Shown piece by piece: positions 31,084 through 40,567 of a stretch of DNA of 64,000 nucleotides. Under the pieces are notes generated by a model that was not told the origin of the DNA, did no database searches, and saw nothing but the letters and a program-made list of their open reading frames with translations. This stretch comes from Streptomyces sp. NBC_01788. Lineage in GTDB: Bacteria > Actinomycetota > Actinomycetes > Streptomycetales > Streptomycetaceae. Where the stretch lies: assembly GCF_035917575.1 (NCBI RefSeq), contig NZ_CP109090.1:2232001-2296000 (forward strand), in the 5' to 3' direction. Position 1 is the stretch's first letter. Each line of letters begins with the position of its first letter. A program made the position numbers and the translations under genes.

Positions 31084-31105
31084 CGGCCGCTCGGGTGAGC
31101 GGCCG
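31084..31105 (-). terminator. Hairpin between trpC and trpM
   Basis: A perfect 9-bp stem, CGGCCGCTC-GGGT-GAGCGGCCG, right after the trpC stop (31110). It could reduce read-through from trpC into trpM-trpB-trpA. Confidence 0.65.
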
Positions 31106-31109
31106 GTGC

Positions 31110-31919
31110 TCAGCTCCGCCCGTGCCGCAGCGCGGGGTGCGCCCCGGCCGCCACCAGGTCGGCGACCGCCGTCTTCGGGTCGCGGCCGGTGACGAGGGAC
31201 TCGCCGACCAGGACCGCGTCGGCGCCGGCGTTGGCGTAGGCGATGAGGTCGTGCGGACCGCGCACCCCGGACTCGGCGATCTTGACGAGACCGTCCGGGA
31301 TCTCCGGGGCCACCCGCTCGAAGGTGTCGCGGTCGACCTCGAGGGTCTTCAGGTTGCGCGCGTTGACGCCGATCACCTTGGCGCCCGCGTCCACCGCGCG
31401 CTCGGCCTCGTCCTCGTCGTGGACCTCGACGAGCGGGGTGAGTCCGATGGACACCGCGCGCTCGATCAGCGACTCCAGGGCCGGCTGGTCCAGGGCGGCG
31501 ACGATCAGCAGGGCGAGGTCGGCGCCGTGGGCCCGGGCCTCCCACAGCTGGTACGAGGTGACGATGAAGTCCTTGCGCAGGACCGGGATGTCCACGCGCG
31601 CGCGGACCGCCTCCAGGTCGGCCAGCGAGCCGCCGAAGCGGCGCTGCTCGGTCAGCACCGAGATGACGGAGGCGCCGCCCGCCTCGTAGTCCGCGGCGAG
31701 CCCGGCCGGGTCGGCGATCGCGGCCAGCGCGCCCTTGGACGGGCTGGAGCGCTTGACCTCGCAGATGACCTTGACGCCCTCGCCGCGCAGCGCGGCGACG
31801 CCGTCCTTGGCCGCGGGTGCCTTCGCCGCGCGCTCCTTGAGCTCGTCGAGGCTGACGCGCGCCTGCCGCTCCGAAAGGTCGGCACGGACTCCGTCGATGA
31901 TCTCGTCGAGCACACTCAC
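31110..31919 (-). CDS. trpC: Indole-3-glycerol phosphate synthase
   Basis: 269 residues. The GTG at 31919 gives [15 protein letters not shown]; a second GTG two codons on is possible. Catalytic motifs [22 protein letters not shown] and LRKDFIV supply the active-site Lys and Glu residues of the TIM-barrel; GVNARNL and ESGV follow. It closes the ring of carboxyphenylamino-deoxyribulose phosphate. The 177 bases upstream contain no gene and end at the DUF2752 stop; a TACCAT sequence there might be a -10 element, so this may be the promoter for the trpC-M-B-A unit. Length matches actinobacterial TrpC. Confidence 0.96.
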   Translation of the reverse strand: MSVLDEIIDGVRADLSERQARVSLDELKERAAKAPAAKDGVAALRGEGVKVICEVKRSSPSKGALAAIADPAGLAADYEAGGASVISVLTEQRRFGGSLADLEAVRARVDIPVLRKDFIVTSYQLWEARAHGADLALLIVAALDQPALESLIERAVSIGLTPLVEVHDEDEAERAVDAGAKVIGVNARNLKTLEVDRDTFERVAPEIPDGLVKIAESGVRGPHDLIAYANAGADAVLVGESLVTGRDPKTAVADLVAAGAHPALRHGRS

Positions 31920-32096
31920 GCGAGCGGCCCCCTTCCGGGCGGTGGACTGTTCCAGCGGGTCTTGCGGCCTCCGGCGGCCCGCCGTGAAACCGATCAGGCG
32001 GGCGGGACCGGTGGTACTTGCGATGGTATCCGGAGGCGGGCGCCGACCCCGCATCCGGTGGACGGCGGTCCCACTACCTGGACATACCGTGCCCGA

Positions 32097-32597
32097 TCAA
32101 GGATGCAGCCGACCACCGAACGGCAGGTTCCGGACAACGGCGAATGCCAGCACCAGGGCTCCGAGGCCCCACAGGTGCGCCGGCCCGAGCACGGGACGCG
32201 GCGGCCGTCCGCGCGCGGCGCGCACGGCCCACAGCGTCCAGGCCACGGCGAAGACCAGATAGCCCGTGACGGCCAGGGCGTTGTCGTGCAGGGCCGTTGC
32301 GAAGTCCCCGTGGACGAAGGCGTGGGCGCTGCGCAGCCCGCCGCAGCCCGGGCAGTAGACACCTGCGTAGCGCAGCAGGGGGCAGACCGGGTAGTGGCCG
32401 GGCTGGTTGGGGTCCACGGCCCCGACGTAGGCGAAGGCGCCGGCGACGGCGGCCAGCACCCCGGCGGGGACCGCGAGCCGCCTGAGCACGGCGGTCGCGT
32501 GCGAGGGGACGGCGGTGGCGTCCGGGCTGTGCCGGGGGCGGGGTACGGGCGTCCGGTCGTGCGTCACCCTCTGGCTGTCGGGGTTCACGCCTCGCAT
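32097..32597 (-). CDS. DUF2752 membrane protein
   Basis: 166 residues from the ATG at 32597 (the open frame continues upstream, but its Arg-rich translation is unlike the family). Hydrophobic segments near 40-60, 95-125 and at the C-terminus frame the DUF2752 signature PVCPLLRYAGVYCPGCGGLR, with HDNALAV after it. The conserved Cys motif suggests metal or heme contact, but no function is established. It lies between the HGxxPAAW gene and trpC in the leftward trp cluster, as in other Streptomyces. The start is uncertain. Confidence 0.8.
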   Translation of the reverse strand: MRGVNPDSQRVTHDRTPVPRPRHSPDATAVPSHATAVLRRLAVPAGVLAAVAGAFAYVGAVDPNQPGHYPVCPLLRYAGVYCPGCGGLRSAHAFVHGDFATALHDNALAVTGYLVFAVAWTLWAVRAARGRPPRPVLGPAHLWGLGALVLAFAVVRNLPFGGRLHP

Positions 32598-32688
32598 TGT
32601 GCCCCGGAGCGGACGCACACGCGCGCGAGGGGCGGCACCGGGCCGCCCCTGGGGCTGTCGGATCGTACGGGTCCGCCCCGCGCGGACC

Positions 32689-32934
32689 TCAGCTCTCGGC
32701 GCGGGCCGTCTCACGCGGGCCGACCTGGTGCACCGGGTGCTCGTTCTTCTGGCCGAGGCCCATCATGCGCATGGTGGCGCCGACGACGCCGCCCGCCAGC
32801 ACGATCCCGATGCCGACCCAGAAGCCGACCGGCTGGGCCATCACCATGAAGGCGCCCGCGACGCAGAAACCGATGAAGGCGATGATGACACCGGTCCAGG
32901 CGGCCGGGGTGTGACCGTGGCTGCTGCCCGCCAT
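32689..32934 (-). CDS. HGxxPAAW-family small membrane protein
   Basis: 81 residues with HGHTPAAW near the N-terminus, then two membrane segments (VIIAFIGFCVAGAFMVMA and VGFWVGIGIVLAGGVVGATM). The HGxxPAAW motif defines this actinobacterial family of unknown role, regularly found next to trpE and trpC. GAGGAG lies 7 bases ahead of the ATG at 32934, which decides this start over a longer open frame. A role in tryptophan physiology is only suggested by location. Confidence 0.85.
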   Translation of the reverse strand: MAGSSHGHTPAAWTGVIIAFIGFCVAGAFMVMAQPVGFWVGIGIVLAGGVVGATMRMMGLGQKNEHPVHQVGPRETARAES

Positions 32935-33075
32935 GACTTGCTCCTCGTTGCTGTGTTCTTGTCTGAGCCGGACGCTCGGCTCCATTGTCCCGCACGCGCG
33001 CACACGACGTGAGCGGGGGTGGCTCCTCGCGACCGCCGATCGGGCGCGGGCGGACGTGCGCCCCGGCCGGTCCGG

Positions 33076-33720
33076 TCAGGCGGGTCCGGAGCCGGTCGGG
33101 TCCTCGCCGCGGTCCAGGGCCTTCCACAGGTCCTCGGGGCGGTCGGGGTCGACCGGGCGGGCCGCGCGGGAGCGGGGGGCGCCGGAGCGCTCGTAGCGGC
33201 CGGACATGGCGGGCCACAGGCGGCCGTAGCGCAGGGCGAGCAGGCCGGCCAGGAGCAGCAGCACCCCGCCGGCGGCCGCGACGTAGGGCCAGCCGGTGTG
33301 GCTGAGCGCGGCGGCGGTCGCGGCGGTGTCGCCGGAGACCTGGGCGGCCTTCTCGTCGAGGGCGCCGTCGCCGGTGGCGCCGAGCAGGGCGGCGGCGATC
33401 GTGCCCGCGCCGGAGAGCGCGAGCAGCACGGCGACCAGGACGCGGCCGGAGCGGCGGACGGCGAAGACGGCGACGAGCGCGGCCAGGCCCACTATGGCGA
33501 GCGCGGCGGGCACGCCCGTGACCTCGCTGCCCCTGGCGGTCAGCGGGAAGGCTCCGCCGGCCACCGTCGCGGTGCCCTCCGCCCAGCGCTGCCGGGTGGC
33601 GAGCAGCGCCACGGCCGCGCCGAGCGCGCCGCAGAGCAGGGCGACGGCGAGGCTGCGGCGGCCGGACCGGGCGGGGGCGGCTTCGGAACGGGGGTGAGGT
33701 AGGGCAGTCACGTACTCCAC
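33076..33720 (-). CDS. Tryptophan biosynthesis-associated membrane protein (TIGR02234 type)
   Basis: 214 residues with four membrane segments: LAVALLCGALGAAVALLA, VPAALAIVGLAALVAVFAV, VLVAVLLALSGAGTIAAALL and YVAAAGGVLLLLAGLLAL. A charged tail with PEDLWKALDRGEDPT closes it. This layout and position directly after trpE fit the TIGR02234 family found only in actinobacterial trp loci. It may help in membrane transport or regulation, but no activity is known. It is 61 bases downstream of trpE. Confidence 0.85.
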   Translation of the reverse strand: MEYVTALPHPRSEAAPARSGRRSLAVALLCGALGAAVALLATRQRWAEGTATVAGGAFPLTARGSEVTGVPAALAIVGLAALVAVFAVRRSGRVLVAVLLALSGAGTIAAALLGATGDGALDEKAAQVSGDTAATAAALSHTGWPYVAAAGGVLLLLAGLLALRYGRLWPAMSGRYERSGAPRSRAARPVDPDRPEDLWKALDRGEDPTGSGPA

Positions 33721-33781
33721 TATCGCTCGGATCGCGGTTGTGGCGTCATCCGGGGTTCATGTGGCGGACGTGAGAAACGCC

Positions 33782-35281
33782 CTATTGTCCCAGCCGGTTC
33801 GCGGTGTGCACGGCCCGCAGCACGGCCGCCGCCTTGTTGCGGCACTCGGTGTCCTCGGCCACCGGATCGGAGTCGGCGACGATTCCGGCGCCCGCCTGGA
33901 CGTAGGCGGTGCCGTCGCGCAGCAGGGCGGTGCGGATGGCGATGGCGGTGTCGGAGTCTCCGGCGAAGTCCAGATAGCCCACGCAGCCGCCGTACAACCC
34001 CCGCCGGGACGGCTCGAGTTCGTCGATGATCTGCATGGCCCGCGGCTTCGGCGCGCCCGAGAGGGTGCCGGCCGGGAAGCAGGCGGTCAGCACGTCGAAG
34101 GCGGTGCGGCCCGCCGCGACCCGTCCGGTCACGGTGGAGACGATGTGCATGACGTGCGAGTACCGCTCCACGGACATGAAGTCGACGACCTCGACGGAGC
34201 CGGGCTCGCAGACCCGGCCCAGGTCGTTGCGCCCGAGGTCGACGAGCATCAGGTGCTCGGCGCGCTCCTTGGGGTCGGCGAGCAGTTCCTCGGCGAGGGC
34301 CTGGTCCTCCTGCGGGGTGGCGCCGCGCGGCCGGGTGCCGGCGATGGGGTGGACCATGGCCCGCCCGTCCTCGACCTTCACCAGGGCCTCCGGGCTGGAT
34401 CCGACGACGTCGAATCCGTCGAACCGGAACAGGTACATGTACGGCGAGGGATTGGTTGCCCTGAGCACCCGGTAGACGTCCAGCGCGCTCGCCGTGCACG
34501 GCGTCTCGAAGCGCTGCGAGGGGACGACCTGGAAGGCCTCGCCCGCGCGGATGCGCTCCTTGACGTCCTCCACCGCCGCCCGGAAGTCCTCGCCGCCCCA
34601 CAACGCGGTGTACTCGGGCAGTTCGGAGGCCGGCAGCGCGGCGGGCGGCTGGGCGACCGGCCGGGACAGGTCCGCCTCCATGGCGTCCAGGCGGGCCACC
34701 GCGTCGGCGTACGCCTCGTCGACGCCGGTGTCCAGGTCGTTGTGGTTGATCGCGTTGGCGATCAGCAGGACCGTGCCGTCCCAGTGGTCGAGGACCGCGA
34801 GGTCGGAGGTGAGCAGCATGGTCAGCTCGGGGAGGCGCAGGTCGTCTCGTTCGCCGGGGCCGATCTTCTCCAGGCGGCGCACGATGTCGTAGCCGAGGTA
34901 GCCGACCATGCCGCCGGTGAAGGGCGGCAGGCCCAGGTCGTGGGCGAGGTCGCGGGGGGTGTGCAGGGTCTCGACGGTGGTGCGCAGGGCGGCGAGCGGG
35001 TCGCCCTCGGCGGGGACGCCGACCGGCGGGGTGCCGAGCCAGTGGGCCTGGCCGTCGCGCTCGGTGAGGGTGGCGTCGCTGCGGACTCCGACGAAGGAGT
35101 ATCGAGACCATGTGAACGCAGTACGGCCGTTCTCCGCGGACTCCAGCAGGAAGGTGCCGGGGCGTTCGGCGGCGAGCTTGCGGTAGAGCCCGACCGGGGT
35201 GTCGCCGTCGGCGAGGAGCTTGCGGGTGACCGGGATGACACGTCGGTCGGTGGCGAGCTTGCGGAACGTCTCGAGGTCCAT
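33782..35281 (-). CDS. trpE: Anthranilate synthase component I
   Basis: 499 residues. The LLESAE element near 45, part of the tryptophan feedback pocket, is present; the chorismate-binding C-terminal domain shows [56 protein letters not shown] and [16 protein letters not shown]. It makes anthranilate from chorismate with ammonia from a TrpG partner, which is not encoded in this window. It starts 11 bases after hisI, so the last step-two enzyme of histidine and the first of tryptophan share a transcript. No leader peptide with Trp codons is seen in that tiny gap. Confidence 0.96.
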   Translation of the reverse strand: MDLETFRKLATDRRVIPVTRKLLADGDTPVGLYRKLAAERPGTFLLESAENGRTAFTWSRYSFVGVRSDATLTERDGQAHWLGTPPVGVPAEGDPLAALRTTVETLHTPRDLAHDLGLPPFTGGMVGYLGYDIVRRLEKIGPGERDDLRLPELTMLLTSDLAVLDHWDGTVLLIANAINHNDLDTGVDEAYADAVARLDAMEADLSRPVAQPPAALPASELPEYTALWGGEDFRAAVEDVKERIRAGEAFQVVPSQRFETPCTASALDVYRVLRATNPSPYMYLFRFDGFDVVGSSPEALVKVEDGRAMVHPIAGTRPRGATPQEDQALAEELLADPKERAEHLMLVDLGRNDLGRVCEPGSVEVVDFMSVERYSHVMHIVSTVTGRVAAGRTAFDVLTACFPAGTLSGAPKPRAMQIIDELEPSRRGLYGGCVGYLDFAGDSDTAIAIRTALLRDGTAYVQAGAGIVADSDPVAEDTECRNKAAAVLRAVHTANRLGQ

Positions 35282-35292
35282 GGCGGCTGACC

Positions 35293-35712
35293 CTACTGAC
35301 CTTCGGTGCCCGCGCCGGAACCGGCGTCCTTCAGCAGGACGTCGGCGTCGAAGCAGGTGCGGTCGCCGGTGTGGCAGGCGGCGCCCACCTGGTCGACCTT
35401 GACCAGCACGGTGTCGGCGTCGCAGTCCAGGGCGACGGACTTGACGTGCTGCACGTGTCCGGAGGTGTCTCCCTTGACCCAGTACTCCCCGCGGCTGCGC
35501 GACCAGTAGGTGCAGCGGCCGGTGGTCAGCGTGCGGTGCAGCGCCTCGTCGTCCATCCAGCCGAGCATCAGTACCTCGCCGGTGTCGTACTGCTGGGCGA
35601 TGGCGGGCAGGAGCCCGTCCGCGCTGCGCTTGAGGCGGCGGGCGATCTCCTGATCGAGGCTGCTGGATGGACCACCGTGGTGACGGGCGGGAGTGCCGGG
35701 CGTGCTGCTCAT
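35293..35712 (-). CDS. hisI: Phosphoribosyl-AMP cyclohydrolase
   Basis: 139 residues. The motifs [19 protein letters not shown] and [18 protein letters not shown] are diagnostic; zinc ligands include the Cys in [10 protein letters not shown] and CHTGDRTCF. It opens the ring of phosphoribosyl-AMP in step three of histidine synthesis. There is no HisE domain fused, so HisE must be elsewhere. The ATG at 35712 is preferred; one three codons upstream (35721) is possible and neither has a good ribosome-binding site. It heads the leftward hisI-trpE transcript and is divergent from the gene at 35877. Confidence 0.93.
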   Translation of the reverse strand: MSSTPGTPARHHGGPSSSLDQEIARRLKRSADGLLPAIAQQYDTGEVLMLGWMDDEALHRTLTTGRCTYWSRSRGEYWVKGDTSGHVQHVKSVALDCDADTVLVKVDQVGAACHTGDRTCFDADVLLKDAGSGAGTEGQ

Positions 35713-35876
35713 GGGTGCCATTGTGCCGCGCGGGACCGCAGGCCGGGGCCGCGTTCCAGTGGGTGGGCGCCCCGGTACGAGGGGGTGCCGCGGGGCGCCT
35801 GCGGGGGGTGCCTCGTCGGTGCGGCGCGGCCGGTCGACGGGTGGGCGGACGCGCTACGTGGTCGTAGGCTGACCAC

Positions 35877-36512
35877 ATGTCGACCTTTGCCAAGCGTGAA
35901 CGGCTCCTTCTCGCCGACCTCTTGGAGACCGCCGGTCCTGAGGCGCCGACCCTCTGCGAGGGGTGGCTCACCCGTGATCTGGCGGCGCACGTGGTGGTGC
36001 GCGAGCGGCGTCCCGACGCGGCCGGCGGCGTGCTGATCAAGCCGCTGGCGCCGCGCCTCCAGAAGGTGCTGGAGGAGTACGCGGCCAAGCCGTACGAGGA
36101 GCTGATCCAGCTGATCCGTACCGGCCCGCCGCGCTTCTCACCCTTCCAGCTCAAGCAGCTCGACGAGGCTGCCAACACCGTCGAGTTCTACGTCCACACC
36201 GAGGACGTGCGCCGCGCCCAGCCCGACTGGTCGCCGCGCGACCTTGACCCGGTCTTCCAGGAGACCCTGTGGTCCCGGCTGGAGCGCACCGCCCGGCTGC
36301 TGGGCCGGGGCATCCCCACCGGTCTGGTCCTGCGCCGCCCCGACGGCCGCACGGCCGTCGCGCACCGGGGCACGCCGGTGGTGACGGTGACGGGCGAGCC
36401 GTCGGAGCTGCTGCTGTTCGCGTTCGGCCGGCAGAACGCGGCCCGGGTCGAGAAGGTCGGCGACCAGGACGCGATCGCGAAGCTGACGGAGACCAAGCAG
36501 CTCGGGCTCTGA
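35877..36512 (+). CDS. TIGR03085-type DinB-like protein
   Basis: 211 residues. [21 protein letters not shown], then [20 protein letters not shown], the helical-bundle opening seen in mycothiol-dependent maleylpyruvate isomerase/DinB-like proteins; the TIGR03085 group carries RRPDAAGG and [15 protein letters not shown]. The His residues in HVVV and YVHTED could bind metal. Function is unknown, perhaps thiol-dependent. Its stop TGA is the base of a terminator stem shared with the MFS gene. It is divergent from hisI, with 164 bases between. Confidence 0.8.
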   Translation: MSTFAKRERLLLADLLETAGPEAPTLCEGWLTRDLAAHVVVRERRPDAAGGVLIKPLAPRLQKVLEEYAAKPYEELIQLIRTGPPRFSPFQLKQLDEAANTVEFYVHTEDVRRAQPDWSPRDLDPVFQETLWSRLERTARLLGRGIPTGLVLRRPDGRTAVAHRGTPVVTVTGEPSELLLFAFGRQNAARVEKVGDQDAIAKLTETKQLGL

Positions 36513-36536
36513 ACCCCGCCGCTCCGGCGGGGTTCA
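36510..36536. terminator. Terminator whose arms contain both convergent stop codons
   Basis: TGAACCCCGCCG (36510-36521), loop CTC, CGGCGGGGTTCA (36525-36536). The left arm begins with the stop of the DinB-like gene, the right arm ends with the stop of the leftward MFS gene. The genes therefore end inside one 12-bp hairpin. Confidence 0.85.
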
Positions 36537-37784
36537 GTGCGGCAGTTCGGCGCGGCGCAGGGCGGGGGCGGCCAGGGCGACGACCCCGCCCAGGGCGCAC
36601 ACCGCCGCGCTGGCGACGAACACCGGGCCGGTCCCCCAGGCCCCGATCGCGGCGGCCGACAGCGGCATGCCGAGCGGGGCGAGACCCAGGCTGACCAGAC
36701 CGGCCACGGCCGTGACCCGGCCGAGGTAGGCGGGTTCGGACTGCGTCTGCAGCAGCGCGCCGCACAGGGCGCCGCTGAGCCCGGTGAGGAGGCCGACGAG
36801 CATGGCCACCCCGGCGGCGCCGAGGACGTTCGGTACGTAAGCGAGGGCGCCCACAGCCGCGGAGCCGACGAAGATCGAGCAGCCGGCCAGGCTGCCCGCG
36901 CGGGGCAGCCGTCCGCGTACGGTCAGCAGCAGGGAGACGGCGCCGGCGCCGGCGCTGAACCCGGCCAGCACCCAGCCCATGCCGGAGGCGCCCCAGCCTC
37001 GCTGGTCGGCGAGCAGGGCCAGGCCCACGTTGAGCGGGCCGGTGAAGCCGAGGTCGCCGAGGGCGATGGCCAGCATCAGCGGGGCGAGGACGCGGTGGTG
37101 GCGGATGTACCGCAGGCCGCCCACCAGGTCGCGCCAGGCGGTGGAGTCGCCGGCGGTGTCGTCCGGCGGCAGCTCCCCGACCCGCACGGAGACCAGCAGC
37201 GGCACGGACACGGCGATCAGCAGCCCGGCGATCCCGAACGCCGCTGCGGCGCCCCCGAGGGCGACGCCGAGACCGCCGAGCGGGGCCCCGACGACGCTCG
37301 CGAAGCGGATCGCCAGCCCGCGCATGCCCTGCACGCGCGCAAGCTGGCCCCGGCTCGTCACGCGCGCGGGCAGGGCGCCCACGGCGGGCATGAACACGGC
37401 GTCCACGGCACCGAAGACCAGGGCGAGCACAGCCAGCGGCCACAGGCCGGGACCGGCGAGCCACAGCAGCGCCGCCACGCCGAGCACGGCCGCGCAGCGC
37501 ACCACATCGCTGCCGATGACGACCCTGCGCGGCCCGAGCCGGTCGGCGACCACTCCCCCGCCCAGCATCAGCAGGGCTCTGGGCAGCGCGCTGACCGCCA
37601 TCACCAGTCCGGCCTGCGCGGGCGACCCGGCCCGGACGGCAGCCCAGGCCAGGGCGAGGTAGTAGACGTTGTCGCCCACCATCGAGGCGGTGTAGGCACC
37701 GAGCCACCGCAGGACGTTGCCGTCACGGTGGGCGGGACGCTCGACGGGGAGTGCCTCTGCGGACGCCGCGGAGACGGTGGTCAC
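36534..37784 (-). CDS. MFS transporter
   Basis: 416 residues with 12 predicted membrane segments. MVGDNVYYLALAWAAV and the segment 2-3 loop GGVVADRLGPRRVVIGSDVV are typical of the enterobactin-exporter/MFS_3 type of efflux protein. It probably exports a drug or metabolite, but the substrate cannot be read from sequence. It stands alone on the lower strand between the DinB-like gene and hisF. No regulator gene is adjacent. Confidence 0.88.
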   Translation of the reverse strand: MTTVSAASAEALPVERPAHRDGNVLRWLGAYTASMVGDNVYYLALAWAAVRAGSPAQAGLVMAVSALPRALLMLGGGVVADRLGPRRVVIGSDVVRCAAVLGVAALLWLAGPGLWPLAVLALVFGAVDAVFMPAVGALPARVTSRGQLARVQGMRGLAIRFASVVGAPLGGLGVALGGAAAAFGIAGLLIAVSVPLLVSVRVGELPPDDTAGDSTAWRDLVGGLRYIRHHRVLAPLMLAIALGDLGFTGPLNVGLALLADQRGWGASGMGWVLAGFSAGAGAVSLLLTVRGRLPRAGSLAGCSIFVGSAAVGALAYVPNVLGAAGVAMLVGLLTGLSGALCGALLQTQSEPAYLGRVTAVAGLVSLGLAPLGMPLSAAAIGAWGTGPVFVASAAVCALGGVVALAAPALRRAELPH

Positions 37785-37839
37785 GTGGGTGGCCTCTCTC
37801 AGACGCGGAACGGGAATCCGTACAGGTGCAACCTACGAG

Positions 37840-37869
37840 AAGGCCCCGGCCGGAACCGGCCGAGGCCTT
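37840..37869 (-). terminator. Terminator after hisF
   Basis: AAGGCC-C-CGGCCGG paired with CCGGCCG-A-GGCCTT, ending 9 bases before the hisF stop. It ends the long leftward his operon. Confidence 0.8.
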
Positions 37870-37878
37870 GCCTCACGA

Positions 37879-38634
37879 CTACCTGACGGGGTGGCCCGCT
37901 CCGCGCAGGGCATCCTTGACCTGGCCGATGCGCAGGTCGCCGAAGTGGAAGACCGAGGCGGCCAGGACCGCGTCCGCGCCCGCCGTGACGGCCGGGGCGA
38001 AGTCGGCGAGCCTGCCGGCGCCGCCCGAGGCGATCACCGGTACCGTCACGTGCTTGCGGACGGCCGCGATCATCTCCAGGTCGTAGCCGTCCTTCGTGCC
38101 GTCCGCGTCCATCGAGTTGAGCAGGATCTCGCCCGCGCCCAGTTCCGCCGCCCGGTGCGCCCACTCCACCGCGTCGATACCGGTGCCCCGGCGGCCGCCG
38201 TGGGTGGTCACCTCGAAGCTTCCGGACGGGGTGCGGCGGGCGTCCACCGACAGGACCAGCACCTGGCGGCCGAAGCGCTCGGCGATCTCCCGGATCAGCT
38301 CCGGGCGGGCGATCGCGGCCGTGTTGACCCCCACCTTGTCCGCGCCCGCCCGCAGCAGTTTGTCCACGTCCTCGGTGGTGCGGACGCCGCCGCCCACCGT
38401 CAGCGGGATGAACACCTGCTCGGCGGTGCGGCGCACCACGTCGTACGTCGTCTCCCGGTCGCCCGAGGACGCGGTGATGTCCAGGAACGTCAACTCGTCG
38501 GCGCCCTCGGCGTCGTACACCTTGGCCATCTCGACGGGGTCGCCGGCGTCTCGCAGGTTCTGGAAGTTGACGCCCTTGACCACCCGGCCGCCGTCCACGT
38601 CCAGGCAGGGGATGACTCGGACCGCCAGGGTCAT
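37879..38634 (-). CDS. hisF: Imidazole glycerol phosphate synthase, cyclase subunit
   Basis: 251 residues. D12 in [14 protein letters not shown] and the second catalytic Asp in [14 protein letters not shown] are both present, together with the phosphate-binding loops VGGGVRT and ASGGAG. With HisH it turns PRFAR plus ammonia into imidazole-glycerol phosphate and AICAR. ATGA overlap with ridA upstream. It is the last gene of the leftward operon; the terminator follows. Confidence 0.97.
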   Translation of the reverse strand: MTLAVRVIPCLDVDGGRVVKGVNFQNLRDAGDPVEMAKVYDAEGADELTFLDITASSGDRETTYDVVRRTAEQVFIPLTVGGGVRTTEDVDKLLRAGADKVGVNTAAIARPELIREIAERFGRQVLVLSVDARRTPSGSFEVTTHGGRRGTGIDAVEWAHRAAELGAGEILLNSMDADGTKDGYDLEMIAAVRKHVTVPVIASGGAGRLADFAPAVTAGADAVLAASVFHFGDLRIGQVKDALRGAGHPVR

Positions 38635-39035
38635 GAATCCACGGCTCCTCTGTATGCCTCTAGCTCGATCTCGACCAGGATGCGCGGATCCACGAAGCCC
38701 TCGACCACCAGCAGGGTCGAGACCGGACGCACCGAGTCGAACAGTTCCTTGTGGGCCCTGCCCACCTCGTCCACGTCCCGCAGATGGGTCAGGTACATCC
38801 GGGTGCGGACCACCGCGTCGGGGCCCAGCCCGAACTCGGTGAGCGCTTCCAGCGCGCTGGTGAACGCGATCTTCGCCTGCTCGTACGGATCGCCCTCCCC
38901 GTACAGCACGGGGCCCTTGAAGGCCGTCGTGCCGGCCACCAGGACCCGGTCACCCGCCGCGACGGCGCGCGCGTAACCGAACGTCTCTTCCCAAGGGCTT
39001 CCGCTCTGCACGCGCCGTACGGCTTCCGACGTCAT
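38631..39035 (-). CDS. RidA/YjgF-family protein
   Basis: 134 residues. [28 protein letters not shown] opens the domain, and [21 protein letters not shown] and [18 protein letters not shown] carry the Arg and Glu expected of RidA-like proteins. True RidA deaminates reactive imines formed by PLP enzymes. Its start overlaps the priA stop (ATGA) and its stop overlaps the hisF start. A plausible role is detoxifying an imine in this amino acid pathway, but many YjgF paralogues do other things. Confidence 0.85.
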   Translation of the reverse strand: MTSEAVRRVQSGSPWEETFGYARAVAAGDRVLVAGTTAFKGPVLYGEGDPYEQAKIAFTSALEALTEFGLGPDAVVRTRMYLTHLRDVDEVGRAHKELFDSVRPVSTLLVVEGFVDPRILVEIELEAYRGAVDS

Positions 39036-39757
39036 GACGCCACTGCCTCCAAGGCCTCTTCCAGGGTGAACGCCTTCGCATACAGGGCCTTCCCGACAAT
39101 GGCGCCCTCGACACCGAGCGGCACGAGGCCCGCCAGCGCCCGCAGGTCGTCCAGCGAGGAGACGCCGCCCGACGCCACCACCGGGCGGTCGGTGGCCGCG
39201 CAGACGTTCTTCAGCAGCTCCAGGTTGGGGCCCTGGAGGGTGCCGTCCTTGGCGATGTCGGTGACGACGTAGCGCGCGCAGCCCTCCTTGTCGAGGCGCT
39301 CCAGCGTCTCGTACAGGTCGCCACCGTCGCGGGTCCAGCCGCGGCCTCGCAGCGTGGTGCCCCGCACGTCCAGGCCGACCGCGATCCGGTCGCCGTACTG
39401 GCCGATGACCTTGGCGACCCACTCGGGGGATTCCAGGGCGGCGGTGCCCAGGTTCACGCGGGTGCAGCCGGTGGCCAGGGCGGCGGCGAGGGTGTCGTCG
39501 TCGCGGATGCCGCCGGACAGCTCCACCTTGATGTCCATGGCGCGGGCGACCTCGGAGATCAGCTCGCGGTTGTCGCCGGTGCCGAACGCGGCGTCCAGGT
39601 CCACCAGGTGCAGCCACTCGGCGCCCGCGCGCTGCCAGGCCAGGGCGGCCTCCAGCGGGGCGCCGTAGGAGGTCTCCGTGCCGGACTCGCCGTGCACGAG
39701 GCGCACGGCCTGACCGTCGCGGACGTCGACGGCGGGGAGGAGTTCGAGCTTGGCCAT
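39032..39757 (-). CDS. priA: Bifunctional HisA/TrpF isomerase PriA
   Basis: 241 residues. Catalytic D11 ([19 protein letters not shown]) and D130 ([15 protein letters not shown]) match the two Asp residues known for actinobacterial PriA. The single enzyme isomerises ProFAR for histidine and phosphoribosyl anthranilate for tryptophan. The window has no separate trpF, which supports the dual role. Four-base overlap with ridA and a 4-base gap to hisH put it in the middle of the operon. Confidence 0.96.
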   Translation of the reverse strand: MAKLELLPAVDVRDGQAVRLVHGESGTETSYGAPLEAALAWQRAGAEWLHLVDLDAAFGTGDNRELISEVARAMDIKVELSGGIRDDDTLAAALATGCTRVNLGTAALESPEWVAKVIGQYGDRIAVGLDVRGTTLRGRGWTRDGGDLYETLERLDKEGCARYVVTDIAKDGTLQGPNLELLKNVCAATDRPVVASGGVSSLDDLRALAGLVPLGVEGAIVGKALYAKAFTLEEALEAVAS

Positions 39758-39761
39758 GTCT

Positions 39762-40412
39762 CTACAGGGTTCCGATCCAGTTGGTGAGCAGCTGCGCTCC
39801 GGCGTCGCCGGACTTCTCGGGGTGGAACTGGGTGGCCCACAGTGCGGCGTTCTCCACGGCGGCCACGAAGGGCTTGCCGTGCGTCGCCCAGGTCACCCTG
39901 GGGGCGCGCAGCGCCGGGTTGTGGGTCTCCAGCTGCCAGTCGTGGACGGCGTAGGAGTGCACGAAGTAGAAGCGGGCGTCCTCGTCCAGGCCGGCGAACA
40001 GCTCCGAGCCGGCCGGCGCCTGCACGGTGTTCCAGCCCATGTGGGGCACGACGTCCGCCTGGAGCGGCTCGACCGTGCCGGGCCACTCGTCCAGGCCCTC
40101 GGCCTCCACCCCGTGCTCGATGCCACGCGCGAAGAGGACCTGCATGCCGACGCAGACGCCCATGACCGGGCGCCCGCCGGACAGCCGGCGGTCGATGATC
40201 CAGTCGCCGCGCACGTCCTTCAGCCCGCGCATGCAGGCGGCGAAGGCGCCGACGCCCGGCACCAGCAGACCGTCGGCGTTCATCGCCGCGTCGTAGTCGC
40301 GGGTGATCTCGACGTCGGCTCCCGCGCGGGCGAGGGCCCGCTCGGCCGAACGGACGTTGCCGAAGCCGTAGTCGAGGACCACCACCTTTTTCGTACCGGT
40401 GCTCAACTCCAC
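39762..40412 (-). CDS. hisH: Imidazole glycerol phosphate synthase, glutaminase subunit
   Basis: 216 residues from a GTG. Class I amidotransferase triad: C87 in [12 protein letters not shown] and His/Glu in QFHPEKSG. It frees ammonia from glutamine and channels it to HisF. The start lies inside the last codons of the small membrane-protein gene upstream (10-base overlap), and the stop is 4 bases before the priA start. Length is usual. Confidence 0.95.
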   Translation of the reverse strand: MELSTGTKKVVVLDYGFGNVRSAERALARAGADVEITRDYDAAMNADGLLVPGVGAFAACMRGLKDVRGDWIIDRRLSGGRPVMGVCVGMQVLFARGIEHGVEAEGLDEWPGTVEPLQADVVPHMGWNTVQAPAGSELFAGLDEDARFYFVHSYAVHDWQLETHNPALRAPRVTWATHGKPFVAAVENAALWATQFHPEKSGDAGAQLLTNWIGTL

Positions 40413-40567
40413 ACCCCCAGCCGCATCACGCCCGCGACGAGGCACATCGCCGCGCCGATGGACAGCAGCACGATGAGGCTCTTCGGCATCTGCTGCTTGA
40501 CGAAGGAGATGATGCCGCCGAGCAGGAACAGCCCGACGACGATCAGCAGGGTCGACAGGCCGGTCAC
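40403..40567 (-). CDS. Small membrane protein in the his operon
   Basis: 54 residues from a GTG, with two hydrophobic segments: [20 protein letters not shown] and [18 protein letters not shown], separated by the short polar [10 protein letters not shown] loop. It overlaps hisH by 10 bases downstream and is preceded by the tiny open frame that fills the gap from hisB. The start codon is itself in a GTGA overlap. It looks like a real hairpin-type membrane protein rather than a random frame. Function is unknown; the neighbours suggest a role in or near histidine synthesis. Confidence 0.7.
   Translation of the reverse strand: MTGLSTLLIVVGLFLLGGIISFVKQQMPKSLIVLLSIGAAMCLVAGVMRLGVWS

Noticed and set aside
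32598..32714. N-terminal extension of the DUF2752 protein
   Set aside because: The extra sequence is Arg-rich and unlike the family; the ATG at 32597 was preferred.
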